This document shows positions 1-5,906 of a stretch of DNA of 6,400 nt, piece by piece. Source of the DNA: Spirochaetaceae bacterium. GTDB taxonomy: Bacteria; Spirochaetota; Spirochaetia; DSM-27196; SKKC01. The position numbers were made by a program, and so were the translations under genes. How positions within the stretch are numbered: position 1 is the stretch's first letter; each line of letters starts with the position of its first letter. The notes beneath the pieces are model-generated. The model made no database searches, was not told where the DNA came from, and saw only the letters and a program-made list of their open reading frames with translations. The stretch lies in contig PWGF01000079.1 of NCBI GenBank assembly GCA_003554375.1, positions 1 to 6,400 of the forward strand. The letters are read 5' to 3'.

Positions 1-387
1 ACCGAAGTCAAAATTCCACATCATGGCCCAGATGAGCGACACCGCAACCGGGGTGGCGGCAATCGGAAACAGAAAAATCGCTTTCACGAGGCTCTTTCCC
101 TTGAACTCGCGGCTAAAAAAGAGCGCGAGCGCAGTTCCGATAACCGTCTGTCCCACCAGCGCTCCGCCAGTGAATACCGCAGTAACTGCAAGGGAGTTCC
201 AGAACCGCGGAGCTTGGGAGATATGCACGTAGTTATCCAGCCCAATAAACTGGACCGCACTCACGCCGGCGAGATCGTACCTGAAGAGACTCAGCACGAG
301 GTTGTACCCGATGGGAAACGCGACGATGAGGAACATGACAATGAGAGCAGGCAGTGGAAGCAGGTACTTCTCGCGTGTGTTGACCAT
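1..387 (-). CDS. Sugar ABC transporter permease, MalF/UgpA type (partial, N-terminal 129 codons)
   Basis: Inner-membrane permease subunit that would form the sugar channel with a second permease and an ATPase, neither of which is in view. The frame is open from the ATG at 387-385 to the window edge, so the C-terminal part with the EAA loop is missing. Visible are a short cytosolic start (MVNTREKYLL) and three hydrophobic segments, at about residues 9-32, 59-87 and 99-125. Between the first two lies a periplasmic loop with FIGLDNY, typical of the family. The third segment has the FPIAATPVAVSLIWAMMW pattern usual for MalF/UgpA-like permeases. The start is supported by AAGGAG seven bases upstream. 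It lies 124 bases after the binding-protein gene on the same strand, so the two almost certainly share an operon. The substrate class cannot be read from the permease. Confidence 0.93.
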   Translation of the reverse strand, partial: MVNTREKYLLPLPALIVMFLIVAFPIGYNLVLSLFRYDLAGVSAVQFIGLDNYVHISQAPRFWNSLAVTAVFTGGALVGQTVIGTALALFFSREFKGKSLVKAIFLFPIAATPVAVSLIWAMMWNFDFG

Positions 388-441
388 TCCGTGTCTCCTT
401 CTTCCGGCCCGTGATCACCGGTCAAGTTTGCTCGCGCAGTG

Positions 442-486
442 AAAAAACTGGGGCGGCGGGGTCCGAGGCAAGAGCCTCCGACCCCG
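442..486 (-). terminator. Intercistronic stem-loop with distal T-tract (mRNA stabiliser or partial terminator)
   Basis: On the minus strand, positions 485-474 and 469-458 form a 12-bp stem with one mismatch around the loop TCTT, and 486/457 add one more pair. Six T residues (447-442) follow, but only after nine bases, which is too far for a standard intrinsic terminator. It lies between the binding-protein stop (512) and the permease ATG (387). Stem-loops in this place are known in maltose-type operons, where they protect the upstream message and keep the binding protein more abundant than the membrane parts. That role here is an inference. Confidence 0.55.
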
Positions 487-511
487 TACCGCTCCCTATA
501 CCGAGATTCTT

Positions 512-1855
512 CTACTGGCGCTCTTCGTCGATGATCGCCTGCATGTCCCTTGCGGCGCGCCGAGCTGCCGCTGACACATCATCACCCAGGATGGCTGCAA
601 CGATTACTTCACCAACCGCGTCGCGCGCCTCGCCGATATTGATGACCGGCGGGTTCCACTGCGGCTGTCCACGTTCATAGCTGATTTGAGTGGATTCGGC
701 CCAGTCCGGAGCCTCGTTCGTATCGCGGAACTCCGGACTCTCCCACGCGCTCCTTCGCGCCGACGGCATTCCGGTTAGCTGACCTTCGAGTGCCATATCC
801 TTGCTCGTTGCCCACTGCATGAAGAGCCACGCAGCTTCCTTCGCTTCCGAGTTGGCGTTCAATGCGAGCCCCCAGTTCGACACGTGCGGAATGCTTCCGG
901 CAGGACCGGCCGGAAGCGGAGCGTATCCCACCTTGTCGTAGATACTCGATTGCTCAGGATCCTCGAAGTTAGGCCGGAAGACGTTCGCGTCATACACCAT
1001 GGCGGCTTCCCCGGTCTGGAAGAGCGAGTTGCTCTCGTACCAGCTGTTTGCCGTGGCACCCGGAGGACCGTACTCCCTGAGGAGCCGACCGTAGAACTCG
1101 AAAGCTTCGATTGCTTCCGGGCTATCTATTGCCGCGTCGCCGTTCTCATCGGTCCACGCCCCGCCGAACGAGTAAAGGAACCCGACCCACTGGCTGGTCG
1201 CCGCGGCGCGGGCTCCACGTAGGGTGATACCGTACGTGTCCCCGCCGGACTCCTCGTAGATCTTGCGCGCTGCGGTCTCGAGCTCTTCCATTGTCTCAGG
1301 AACCTCTACGCCGTACCGGTCGAAGATCTCCTTATTGTACGCAAGCACTGATGACTCCAGAAGCAAGGGTACCGTGTAGTGGTTGCCATCCCGGACGCCG
1401 GATTCCAGCGCCGCCGGGTAGAAGTCATCCAAGTCATACTCCGGCCACAGAAGATCCTCGTTATTCATGAGGTCATTCAACGGAGAAACCCAGTTGTTGG
1501 TGTGGTATTGGTCGAGCGCGTTCCCGGGCATCAGCATGAACACATCCACCACGGATGTCCCTGAGACCATCTCTACCGTGCGGCGCGTGCGGAACTGGTC
1601 TTCCGGATAGACGTCCAAGTTAATCCGGATCCCCGTCAGGTCTTCGAACTCCCCGATCTTCGGCCGAACGATTTCAACCCACGGATGCTGGTTGGCCAGG
1701 ATAGTTACGACGGCTCCCTCCTGAGAGCGCCAGTGGAACCCTTCAACCTCCTCTACCTCCACCGCCTCTTCCGCCTGACCGGCAGCGAAGAGTCCCCCTG
1801 CCGTTATCAACAGGACAAGAAGCAAAAATGCCCACCACCTGCATTTGCGAAGCAT
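512..1855 (-). CDS. Extracellular solute-binding protein (family 1) of a sugar ABC transporter
   Basis: Periplasmic receptor that would capture the sugar and deliver it to the permease encoded next. The 447-residue length is normal for the family. Residues 1-24 are a signal peptide: positive MLRKCRWW, then a hydrophobic core, then LFAAGQAEE with likely cleavage near residues 24-25. No lipobox cysteine is seen, so it looks soluble rather than lipid-anchored. The mature part shows family 1 hallmarks: the early W-x-E-IVRPKIGEFE stretch, VVDVFMLMPGNALDQY near 102-117, VPLLLESSVLAYNKEIFDRYG near 162-182, the GEAAMVYDAN region near 282-291, a GYAPLPAGP hinge-like strand near 310-318, and SNWGLALNANS near 326-336. 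The acidic run EEAVEVEEVEG after the signal is typical of spirochaetal binding proteins. The start is fixed by AAGGAGG seven bases before the ATG. Binding proteins of this family take many oligo- and monosaccharides; the ligand is not predictable here. Confidence 0.95.
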   Translation of the reverse strand: MLRKCRWWAFLLLVLLITAGGLFAAGQAEEAVEVEEVEGFHWRSQEGAVVTILANQHPWVEIVRPKIGEFEDLTGIRINLDVYPEDQFRTRRTVEMVSGTSVVDVFMLMPGNALDQYHTNNWVSPLNDLMNNEDLLWPEYDLDDFYPAALESGVRDGNHYTVPLLLESSVLAYNKEIFDRYGVEVPETMEELETAARKIYEESGGDTYGITLRGARAAATSQWVGFLYSFGGAWTDENGDAAIDSPEAIEAFEFYGRLLREYGPPGATANSWYESNSLFQTGEAAMVYDANVFRPNFEDPEQSSIYDKVGYAPLPAGPAGSIPHVSNWGLALNANSEAKEAAWLFMQWATSKDMALEGQLTGMPSARRSAWESPEFRDTNEAPDWAESTQISYERGQPQWNPPVINIGEARDAVGEVIVAAILGDDVSAAARRAARDMQAIIDEERQ

Positions 1856-1901
1856 AGATTAGCCTCCTTGCATAGACTGTATAGTTGCTTATAGATTAGC
1901 C
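1854..1901 (-). repeat. 11-bp direct repeat spanning the binding-protein start region
   Basis: ATAGATTAGCC occurs at 1854-1864 and again at 1891-1901 (plus-strand reading), 37 bases apart. The gene-proximal copy includes the end of the ribosome site and part of the ATG. The leader between them is A/T-rich and holds several TATA-like words. The repeat is exact but short, and its role is unknown. Confidence 0.5.
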
Positions 1902-1943
1902 AACACCTCATCGATGGCAAGAAGTTTCCGGTGAGCAGTACAA

Positions 1944-1989
1944 TTTCCACGACGAGCTGCAATAATACACAATAAACGGTGCGTGGAAA
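1944..1989 (-). promoter_or_regulatory. Candidate internal promoter for the transporter genes, with flanking inverted repeat
   Basis: Reading the minus strand, TTTCCA (1989-1984) and TATTAT (1967-1962) are separated by 16 bases, matching the sigma70 boxes at 4/6 and 5/6. An exact 8-bp inverted repeat, TTTCCACG/CGTGGAAA (1944-1951 and 1982-1989), brackets the -10 box, and its gene-distal arm overlaps the -35 box, as an operator might. The region lies in the 150-base gap between the transaldolase stop and the binding-protein start. No convincing terminator for the transaldolase is seen there, so the transporter genes may be read both from here and from the upstream operon promoter. Confidence 0.4.
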
Positions 1990-2005
1990 CGAGGGCGGTT
2001 GCGGA

Positions 2006-3139
2006 TCAGTCCGGGTCGGGTACCATGAGGTCCCGGATCATCCGGCACAACTCCCCGTACCCGCCGATGAACTGACGGAGTGTCCTGCGGGTAGGAGGAT
2101 ACGTATCGAACTCCGAAATGCTAAGCCCAGCCTGTTCGTAAGCTTTCCGGAAATCCGGGAAGTGATCCGTGAGCGCACGTACGAGCGATTCAGGCACCTC
2201 GCGCGTCATTCGCTCCTCTACCGTGATGTCGGAATTGTTGAAGCGGCGAGCCCACTTGCACGGCATGCTGGTGATCACGTCCCCTCCGATGAACTCGGAC
2301 CAGTGGTAGTGATTTCGATAAGCTGCGGCCAGAAGACGGGTGCGATAACCGGCTCGCCGGTACAGGCGATAGGCGTACTTCATGACCGCGACGCCGGCCA
2401 ACTCCAGAGCCGTCGGATCTACAACGGTATCCTCACGGTCCGCGACGATCTTGAGCCAGTCGTCCAACCGCCCTACCATGATGGTACACACCGGCGCCAT
2501 CGACGAAGTGTCGTGCCCGGCGGCCTCACGCCGCTGAAGGCCTCGCTCGATTGCCTCCGCCACCGCGATCGCCTGAGCGACGGTGAAGGAGACAGTAGCG
2601 TTCACGCTGATTCCGCGCCTGGTCAGCTCTTCGATTGCCTCGACTCCTGCCCTGGTGGCGGGAATCTTGACGTTGATGTTTTCGGCGCTATTCAGAAAGC
2701 TCTCGGCCTGTGCTACCATTCTGTCCGCGTTGTTCCACCATTTCGGATTCGTCTGGATGGAGATTCTCCCCTTCCGGCCGGACGTCCGGTCGTAGATCGG
2801 TCGCAGTAACGCCGCGCCGTTCGCCGCCATCTCTTCGATGATCAACCATCCAATCTCTTCCTCGGTAGCCGCTGCGTGCTCGGCGATAAGCTCCAGGATG
2901 CGGGGCTTCCACTCGGTATACTCGTTCTTGAGCACCGTCGAAACGATTACCGGGTTTGTGGTGGCCCCGACCGCTCCATGCTCTATGCCGTAACGAAGCT
3001 CGTGAGCCGAGCACGAGTCATTCCAGTAGTCGGTCACGGTGGTCTCGCTCATCTGATGGAGCGGGCTCTTGTAGGTCGTGGGAACAGTCATCCCAGTGCC
3101 TCCTGTTTGTAAGGGTGATCCGGCGTGCGGTTGCGTCAT
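2006..3139 (-). CDS. Transaldolase-family protein (large form)
   Basis: Cytosolic (beta/alpha)8 enzyme expected to form a Schiff base with a ketose, release an aldehyde and pass the dihydroxyacetone unit to another aldose, or release it. In order: WNDS (Asp41, likely the conserved first-strand Asp), GATTNP (Asn62), SIQTNP (Gln129 where TalB has Glu96), NINVKIPAT (Lys158, the Schiff-base lysine), ISVNATVSF (Asn180, Thr182) and TIMVGRLDDW (Thr219, Met221). RTRLLAAAYRN and GGDVITSMP close the barrel as in TalB. At 377 residues it is longer than TalB (about 317). The ATG at 3139 overlaps the aldehyde dehydrogenase stop as ATGA and has AGGAGG six bases upstream. An ATG at 3091 (361 residues) has AGGAGG seven bases upstream, and the family-like sequence begins only after it, so either start may be used. 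Operon position implies catabolic rather than pentose-phosphate housekeeping use. The true substrate is unknown. Confidence 0.9.
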   Translation of the reverse strand: MTQPHAGSPLQTGGTGMTVPTTYKSPLHQMSETTVTDYWNDSCSAHELRYGIEHGAVGATTNPVIVSTVLKNEYTEWKPRILELIAEHAAATEEEIGWLIIEEMAANGAALLRPIYDRTSGRKGRISIQTNPKWWNNADRMVAQAESFLNSAENINVKIPATRAGVEAIEELTRRGISVNATVSFTVAQAIAVAEAIERGLQRREAAGHDTSSMAPVCTIMVGRLDDWLKIVADREDTVVDPTALELAGVAVMKYAYRLYRRAGYRTRLLAAAYRNHYHWSEFIGGDVITSMPCKWARRFNNSDITVEERMTREVPESLVRALTDHFPDFRKAYEQAGLSISEFDTYPPTRRTLRQFIGGYGELCRMIRDLMVPDPD

Positions 3140-4773
3140 GCCTCGCCTCCTGACGGCATATCGAGGTTTGTCCGCGCCGCACGGCCCGGCTGCGCTTGGC
3201 CCGGATTCTCGGCCGACTCTTGGCCTCGGGCCCGACTCTCCGAGGTTTCAGAGGGGTGCGAAGCGGCTTGTCGCCGACCCGCACAAGTCTGTCCGGGATC
3301 CGGATCGGGTGCGTGCCACCGCGACGTGATCGTCTTCAAGCGCGTGTAGAAACGCACCCCTTCGCTCCCGTAAACGTGGTGATCGCCGAAGAGCGATCGT
3401 TTCCACCCGCCGAAGGAGTGGTAGGAGACCGGAACCGGGATCGGAACATTTATCCCGACCATTCCGGCCTGCACCTGCACGGAGAAGTCGTGCGCGATAC
3501 CCCCATCCCGCGTGAAGACGATGGCTCCGTTTCCAAACTCGTGATCGTTTACGAGACTCAGCGCTTCCGCATACGAGGAAACCCTGACCACGCAGAGTAC
3601 CGGCCCGAAGATCTCTTCTCGATATATGCGCATGTTCGTAGCGACATGGTCGAAGAGAGAAGGTCCGATGAAGAAGCCCGACTCATGCCCGGCAGCCCGC
3701 CGGCCGCGCCCGTCGACGACGAGCTCCGCCCCCTCTGCGACCCCTTCGTTCACGTATGCCGTAACCCGCTCCACGGCTTCAGCGCTTACAAGCGGGCCCA
3801 TATGCGCTTCCGGGTCGTCCCATGCTCCGAGGGTCAGCTCACCCACTCTGGATACGAGCTCGGAAAGGAGCGGCTCGGCGGATTCGCCGACAGCAACTGC
3901 GACCGGGACCGCCATGCAGCGCTGACCGGCCGAGCCGTACGCCGCGGCAACCAGCCCGTCGGCTGCCTGTTGGATGGGAGCGTCCGGCATTACCACAAGA
4001 TGGTTCTTCGCTCCGCCGAGCGCCTGGACGCGCTTCCCACCGGCTGTGGCAGTCCGGTAGATGGCTTCGGCCGCCGGCGTTGATCCGACGAAACTGACCG
4101 CCTGTACGTCCGGATGGGCCATAAGCGCTTGGGCCGTTTCACGATCGCCCTGCACAACGTTAAGGGCGCCGTCAGGCAAGCCGGCTTGGCGAAGGAGCTC
4201 CGCCAGCAGAAGCGATACGGACGGGTCCCGCTCCGATGGTTTGAGCACAAACGTATTCCCGCACACAAGCGCGATGGGATACATCCATAAGGGAACCATT
4301 GCGGGAAAGTTGAACGGCGTGATTCCGGCGACCACTCCGAGCGGTTGGCGCAGCGAGTGAGTACTGATAGTCCCGGAGCCTACCTGGTTATGGTTGCCGG
4401 ACAGGAGGGAGGGTGCGCCGCACGCATACTCTACGACTTCGATACCGCGGTTGACCTCCCCCCGGGCATCCCCGAGAAGCTTCCCGTGCTCACGAGCAAC
4501 CGTCTCCGCAAGCTCTTCCCGATGCTCTTGCAGAAGTTGACGATAGGCGAACATAACGCGTGCACGCTCCGCCGGGGAGACGGAAGACCATGTCGCCAAC
4601 GCCTGCCGCGCCACCTTGACCGCGTGTTCAACCTCCGGGGGATCCGCAAACGCTACCCTGCCCGTTTGTTGCCCTGTTGCGGGATCGTAAACGGCTCCCC
4701 CCCGATCGCTTCGGCCTGCAGTCCGCCTGCCGCCCACAAAGTGGTTGATCTGGTTCGTTGGATTTTCCACCAT
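3136..4773 (-). CDS. CoA-acylating (methyl)malonate-semialdehyde dehydrogenase-type aldehyde dehydrogenase with C-terminal extension
   Basis: NAD-dependent cytosolic aldehyde dehydrogenase of the MmsA/IolA group, which turns (methyl)malonate semialdehyde plus CoA into acetyl- or propionyl-CoA. Counting from the ATG at 4773 (545 residues): NHFVGGRR near the start, ITPFNFPAM (Asn155), FVLKPSERDP (cofactor lysine), VSFVGST, ALGGAKNH at 252-258 (this group replaces the usual general-base Glu), SAGQRCMA with catalytic Cys286 preceded by Arg285, and EEIFGPVL (Glu387). Arg109 (VNRGIEV) and Arg285 match the arginines linked to carboxylate handling in B. subtilis IolA. The family core ends at TSRW (residue 486). 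A further 59 residues, rich in Ala, Gly, Pro, Ser, Glu and Arg, are unexpected. A GTG at 4863 is in frame but has no ribosome site and adds 30 unfamiliar residues, so the ATG is preferred. The stop overlaps the transaldolase ATG. Its real substrate here may differ from that of IolA. Confidence 0.9.
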   Translation of the reverse strand: MVENPTNQINHFVGGRRTAGRSDRGGAVYDPATGQQTGRVAFADPPEVEHAVKVARQALATWSSVSPAERARVMFAYRQLLQEHREELAETVAREHGKLLGDARGEVNRGIEVVEYACGAPSLLSGNHNQVGSGTISTHSLRQPLGVVAGITPFNFPAMVPLWMYPIALVCGNTFVLKPSERDPSVSLLLAELLRQAGLPDGALNVVQGDRETAQALMAHPDVQAVSFVGSTPAAEAIYRTATAGGKRVQALGGAKNHLVVMPDAPIQQAADGLVAAAYGSAGQRCMAVPVAVAVGESAEPLLSELVSRVGELTLGAWDDPEAHMGPLVSAEAVERVTAYVNEGVAEGAELVVDGRGRRAAGHESGFFIGPSLFDHVATNMRIYREEIFGPVLCVVRVSSYAEALSLVNDHEFGNGAIVFTRDGGIAHDFSVQVQAGMVGINVPIPVPVSYHSFGGWKRSLFGDHHVYGSEGVRFYTRLKTITSRWHAPDPDPGQTCAGRRQAASHPSETSESRARGQESAENPGQAQPGRAARTNLDMPSGGEA

Positions 4774-4891
4774 TGCCCTCTCGTTCTCCGTTGCCTTAAG
4801 CGACAGTTTTGCCTCGGGCCATCTTGCTCTGTTCTCCGTGGACGCCCGGAAGGGATCGCTCACGCAGATATGTCATCGCAACACACAGCTC

Positions 4892-4921
4892 ATAATGTCG
4901 TATTGTCTGACAATCTGATAA
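4892..4921 (-). promoter_or_regulatory. Candidate promoter of the aldehyde dehydrogenase operon
   Basis: On the minus strand, TTATCA (4921-4916) and CATTAT (4897-4892) stand 18 bases apart, each matching four of six sigma70 consensus bases. The predicted start near 4885 leaves a leader of about 110 bases before the ATG at 4773. The match is modest, but the FadR-type palindrome lies exactly between the two boxes, where repressor binding would block transcription. Confidence 0.4.
4902..4914. promoter_or_regulatory. FadR/FCD-type GntR operator, perfect palindrome
   Basis: ATTGTCTGACAAT is a perfect 13-bp palindrome around a central base. Its core TTGTCTGACAA fits the tnGTnnnACna pattern known for operators of the FadR subfamily of GntR regulators. 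A GntR/FCD gene lies just upstream on the same strand. The site falls between the candidate -35 and -10 boxes of the catabolic operon, so repression lifted by a pathway metabolite is the likely mode. Confidence 0.7.
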
Positions 4922-4925
4922 TCAG
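4915..4925. promoter_or_regulatory. Second palindrome abutting the GntR operator
   Basis: CTGATAATCAG is a perfect 11-bp palindrome that begins at the base after the first operator. On the minus strand it reads CTGATTATCAG. Its first ten bases recur exactly at 6007-6016 in front of the dehydrogenase gene. It may be a second binding site for the same repressor or a site for another regulator, and it overlaps the candidate -35 box. Confidence 0.55.
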
Positions 4926-4944
4926 GATATCACGGCTCTGGAGA

Positions 4945-5012
4945 CCGGTCAACCCGGTTCAACTCGAAAACCGGCGCCTATGCGGGCATAGGCGGTTGAA
5001 CCTCGCGACCGG
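4945..5012. repeat. Large nested imperfect palindrome (three-tier hairpin)
   Basis: Three exact inverted repeats are nested: CCGGTC/GACCGG (4945-4950 with 5007-5012), GGTTCAAC/GTTGAACC (4956-4963 with 4995-5002) and CGCCTATG/CATAGGCG (4975-4982 with 4987-4994) around the loop CGGG. Together they give 22 base pairs, with small internal loops and an 11-base bulge (4964-4974) on one side. It lies in the gap between the repressor stop and the operon promoter. No T-tract follows on either strand, so it is not a standard terminator. It could be an extragenic palindrome, a structured RNA or a DNA cruciform. Confidence 0.7.
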
Positions 5013-5060
5013 AAGCGCGGTGGCCGGTGCCCGATCTCGAAGAAACCTCCGACTCCGGCC

Positions 5061-5079
5061 CGCTCCCTAGGGGGGAGCG
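5061..5079. terminator. Short GC-rich hairpin after the repressor gene
   Basis: CGCTCCC (5061-5067) pairs with GGGAGCG (5073-5079) around a five-base loop, three bases beyond the repressor stop codon. No T-run follows on the minus strand, so termination would be weak or Rho-assisted. It may instead protect the 3' end of the repressor message. Confidence 0.4.
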
Positions 5080-5082
5080 CAA

Positions 5083-5808
5083 CTACACATCTCTCGACCG
5101 TTCAGGTTGGATCGCCAGGAGCGACTCGATGCGCCCGAAGTGGGCCGAATGGCGATGCTCCGCAGCTTCCCGGGGCTGGTTCAGAAGCACTTCCAGAATG
5201 TCGCGGTGATCTGATGCCACCTGGGCAGGTTCTTCCACCTGACGGTATGATTGCAGGATTTCTTCGCGCATGAACGCGTGGAGTGTATGGTAGATCGACA
5301 GGAAAAGCTGGTTCCCCCCCGCTGCGATCACTGCCTCATGGAAACGATAGTCGGCTTCGCACAGTTCCTCGTAATCGTTCTCCGGAGCGGCCGCTTCCAT
5401 ACGCTCGACCTCCCGCTTCATCGCTTCCACCGCCTCACACGCTTCGCCGAGCCCTTCGGCATACCGACGCGCAAGCTTCCGAAAGCCCGATCGCTCGATG
5501 ACAACCCGGAGCTCGAAAACGTCCCGAAGGTCGTCTTCGCCCAAGAGCAGCGCCCATGTGATGGCCTCCGCCGAGATCTGCGAGCGATCCCGTACGAACG
5601 TACCCTTGGCCGTTCGAGACTCGACGACGCCAAGGTGCTGAAACACCTTGAGCGCCTCCCGCACGGAAGACCGGCCGACCCCGAACTGCTGTGCCAAATC
5701 ATGCTCGGTCGGGAGCCGGCTTCCCGGTCGATACTCCCCTGAAGCAATGAGCTCCTTGATTCTGGCCATCACCTGTGCAACTACGGTCTGCTGCCGGATC
5801 GAGTCCAT
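5083..5808 (-). CDS. GntR-family transcriptional regulator, FadR/FCD subfamily
   Basis: Cytosolic DNA-binding repressor, probably a dimer, that senses a small organic acid or sugar acid. From the ATG at 5808 it has 241 residues, normal for the subfamily. Residues 8-72 form the winged helix-turn-helix: IKELIASGEYRPGSRLPTE, then DLAQQFGVGRSSVREALK and the wing VVESRTAKGTFV. Residues about 85-235 form the all-helical FCD ligand domain. Its likely metal and ligand residues are Asp153 and His157 (DYRFH), His201 (SDH) and a histidine in HRHSAHF (218-223). A TTG start nine codons upstream is possible but has no clear ribosome site, and the ATG has only a purine-rich GGAGAGAAGAG before it. The gene precedes the catabolic operon and faces away from the SDR gene. 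FadR-type palindromes are found at both targets. FCD ligands are often lactate, glucarate, galactonate or similar acids, but the effector is not predictable here. Confidence 0.93.
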   Translation of the reverse strand: MDSIRQQTVVAQVMARIKELIASGEYRPGSRLPTEHDLAQQFGVGRSSVREALKVFQHLGVVESRTAKGTFVRDRSQISAEAITWALLLGEDDLRDVFELRVVIERSGFRKLARRYAEGLGEACEAVEAMKREVERMEAAAPENDYEELCEADYRFHEAVIAAGGNQLFLSIYHTLHAFMREEILQSYRQVEEPAQVASDHRDILEVLLNQPREAAEHRHSAHFGRIESLLAIQPERSRDV

Positions 5809-5906
5809 TAATCGCTCTTCTCTCCGCAACCACAAACGGCGGTCGCGCTTTCAGCGTCACTGCGTCGTCGATCTTCCCGGATCGCGCGCCAACCTCATTT
5901 CACCAG

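Noticed and set aside
1859..1873. Five-codon upstream reading frame (M-Q-G-G-stop) over the binding-protein ribosome site
   Set aside because: It has no ribosome site of its own, and its codons are simply the Shine-Dalgarno sequence; probably fortuitous.
1979..2809. Long plus-strand open frame (276 codons) opposite the transaldolase gene
   Set aside because: It is antisense to a clear family member, has no recognisable motif and no ribosome site; long antisense frames are common in G+C-rich genes.
3196..4083. Long plus-strand open frame (295 codons) opposite the aldehyde dehydrogenase
   Set aside because: The protein shows no domain and the minus-strand gene has every catalytic motif, so this is a shadow frame.
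3136..4773. Naming the dehydrogenase iolA or mmsA
   Set aside because: The family fits, but no inositol or valine genes are in view and the partner is a transaldolase, so the specific name would overstate the evidence.
2006..4773. Declaring the locus a sulfoquinovose (sulfo-transaldolase) operon
   Set aside because: The logic is similar, but no sulfoquinovosidase, sulfoquinovose isomerase or sulfonate exporter is visible and no sulfonate-binding residues could be assigned; kept only as a hypothesis.
4774..4863. GTG start giving the aldehyde dehydrogenase 30 more residues
   Set aside because: No ribosome site precedes it, the added residues do not resemble family N-termini, and the ATG at 4773 leads directly into the usual IolA-like start.
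5061..5079. Strong Rho-independent terminator for the repressor gene
   Set aside because: The stem is good but no T-tract follows on the minus strand, so it is listed only as a weak hairpin.
5809..5835. TTG start nine codons upstream for the GntR gene
   Set aside because: Rare start with no clear ribosome site; the ATG at 5808 gives a normal-length N-terminus before the helix-turn-helix.
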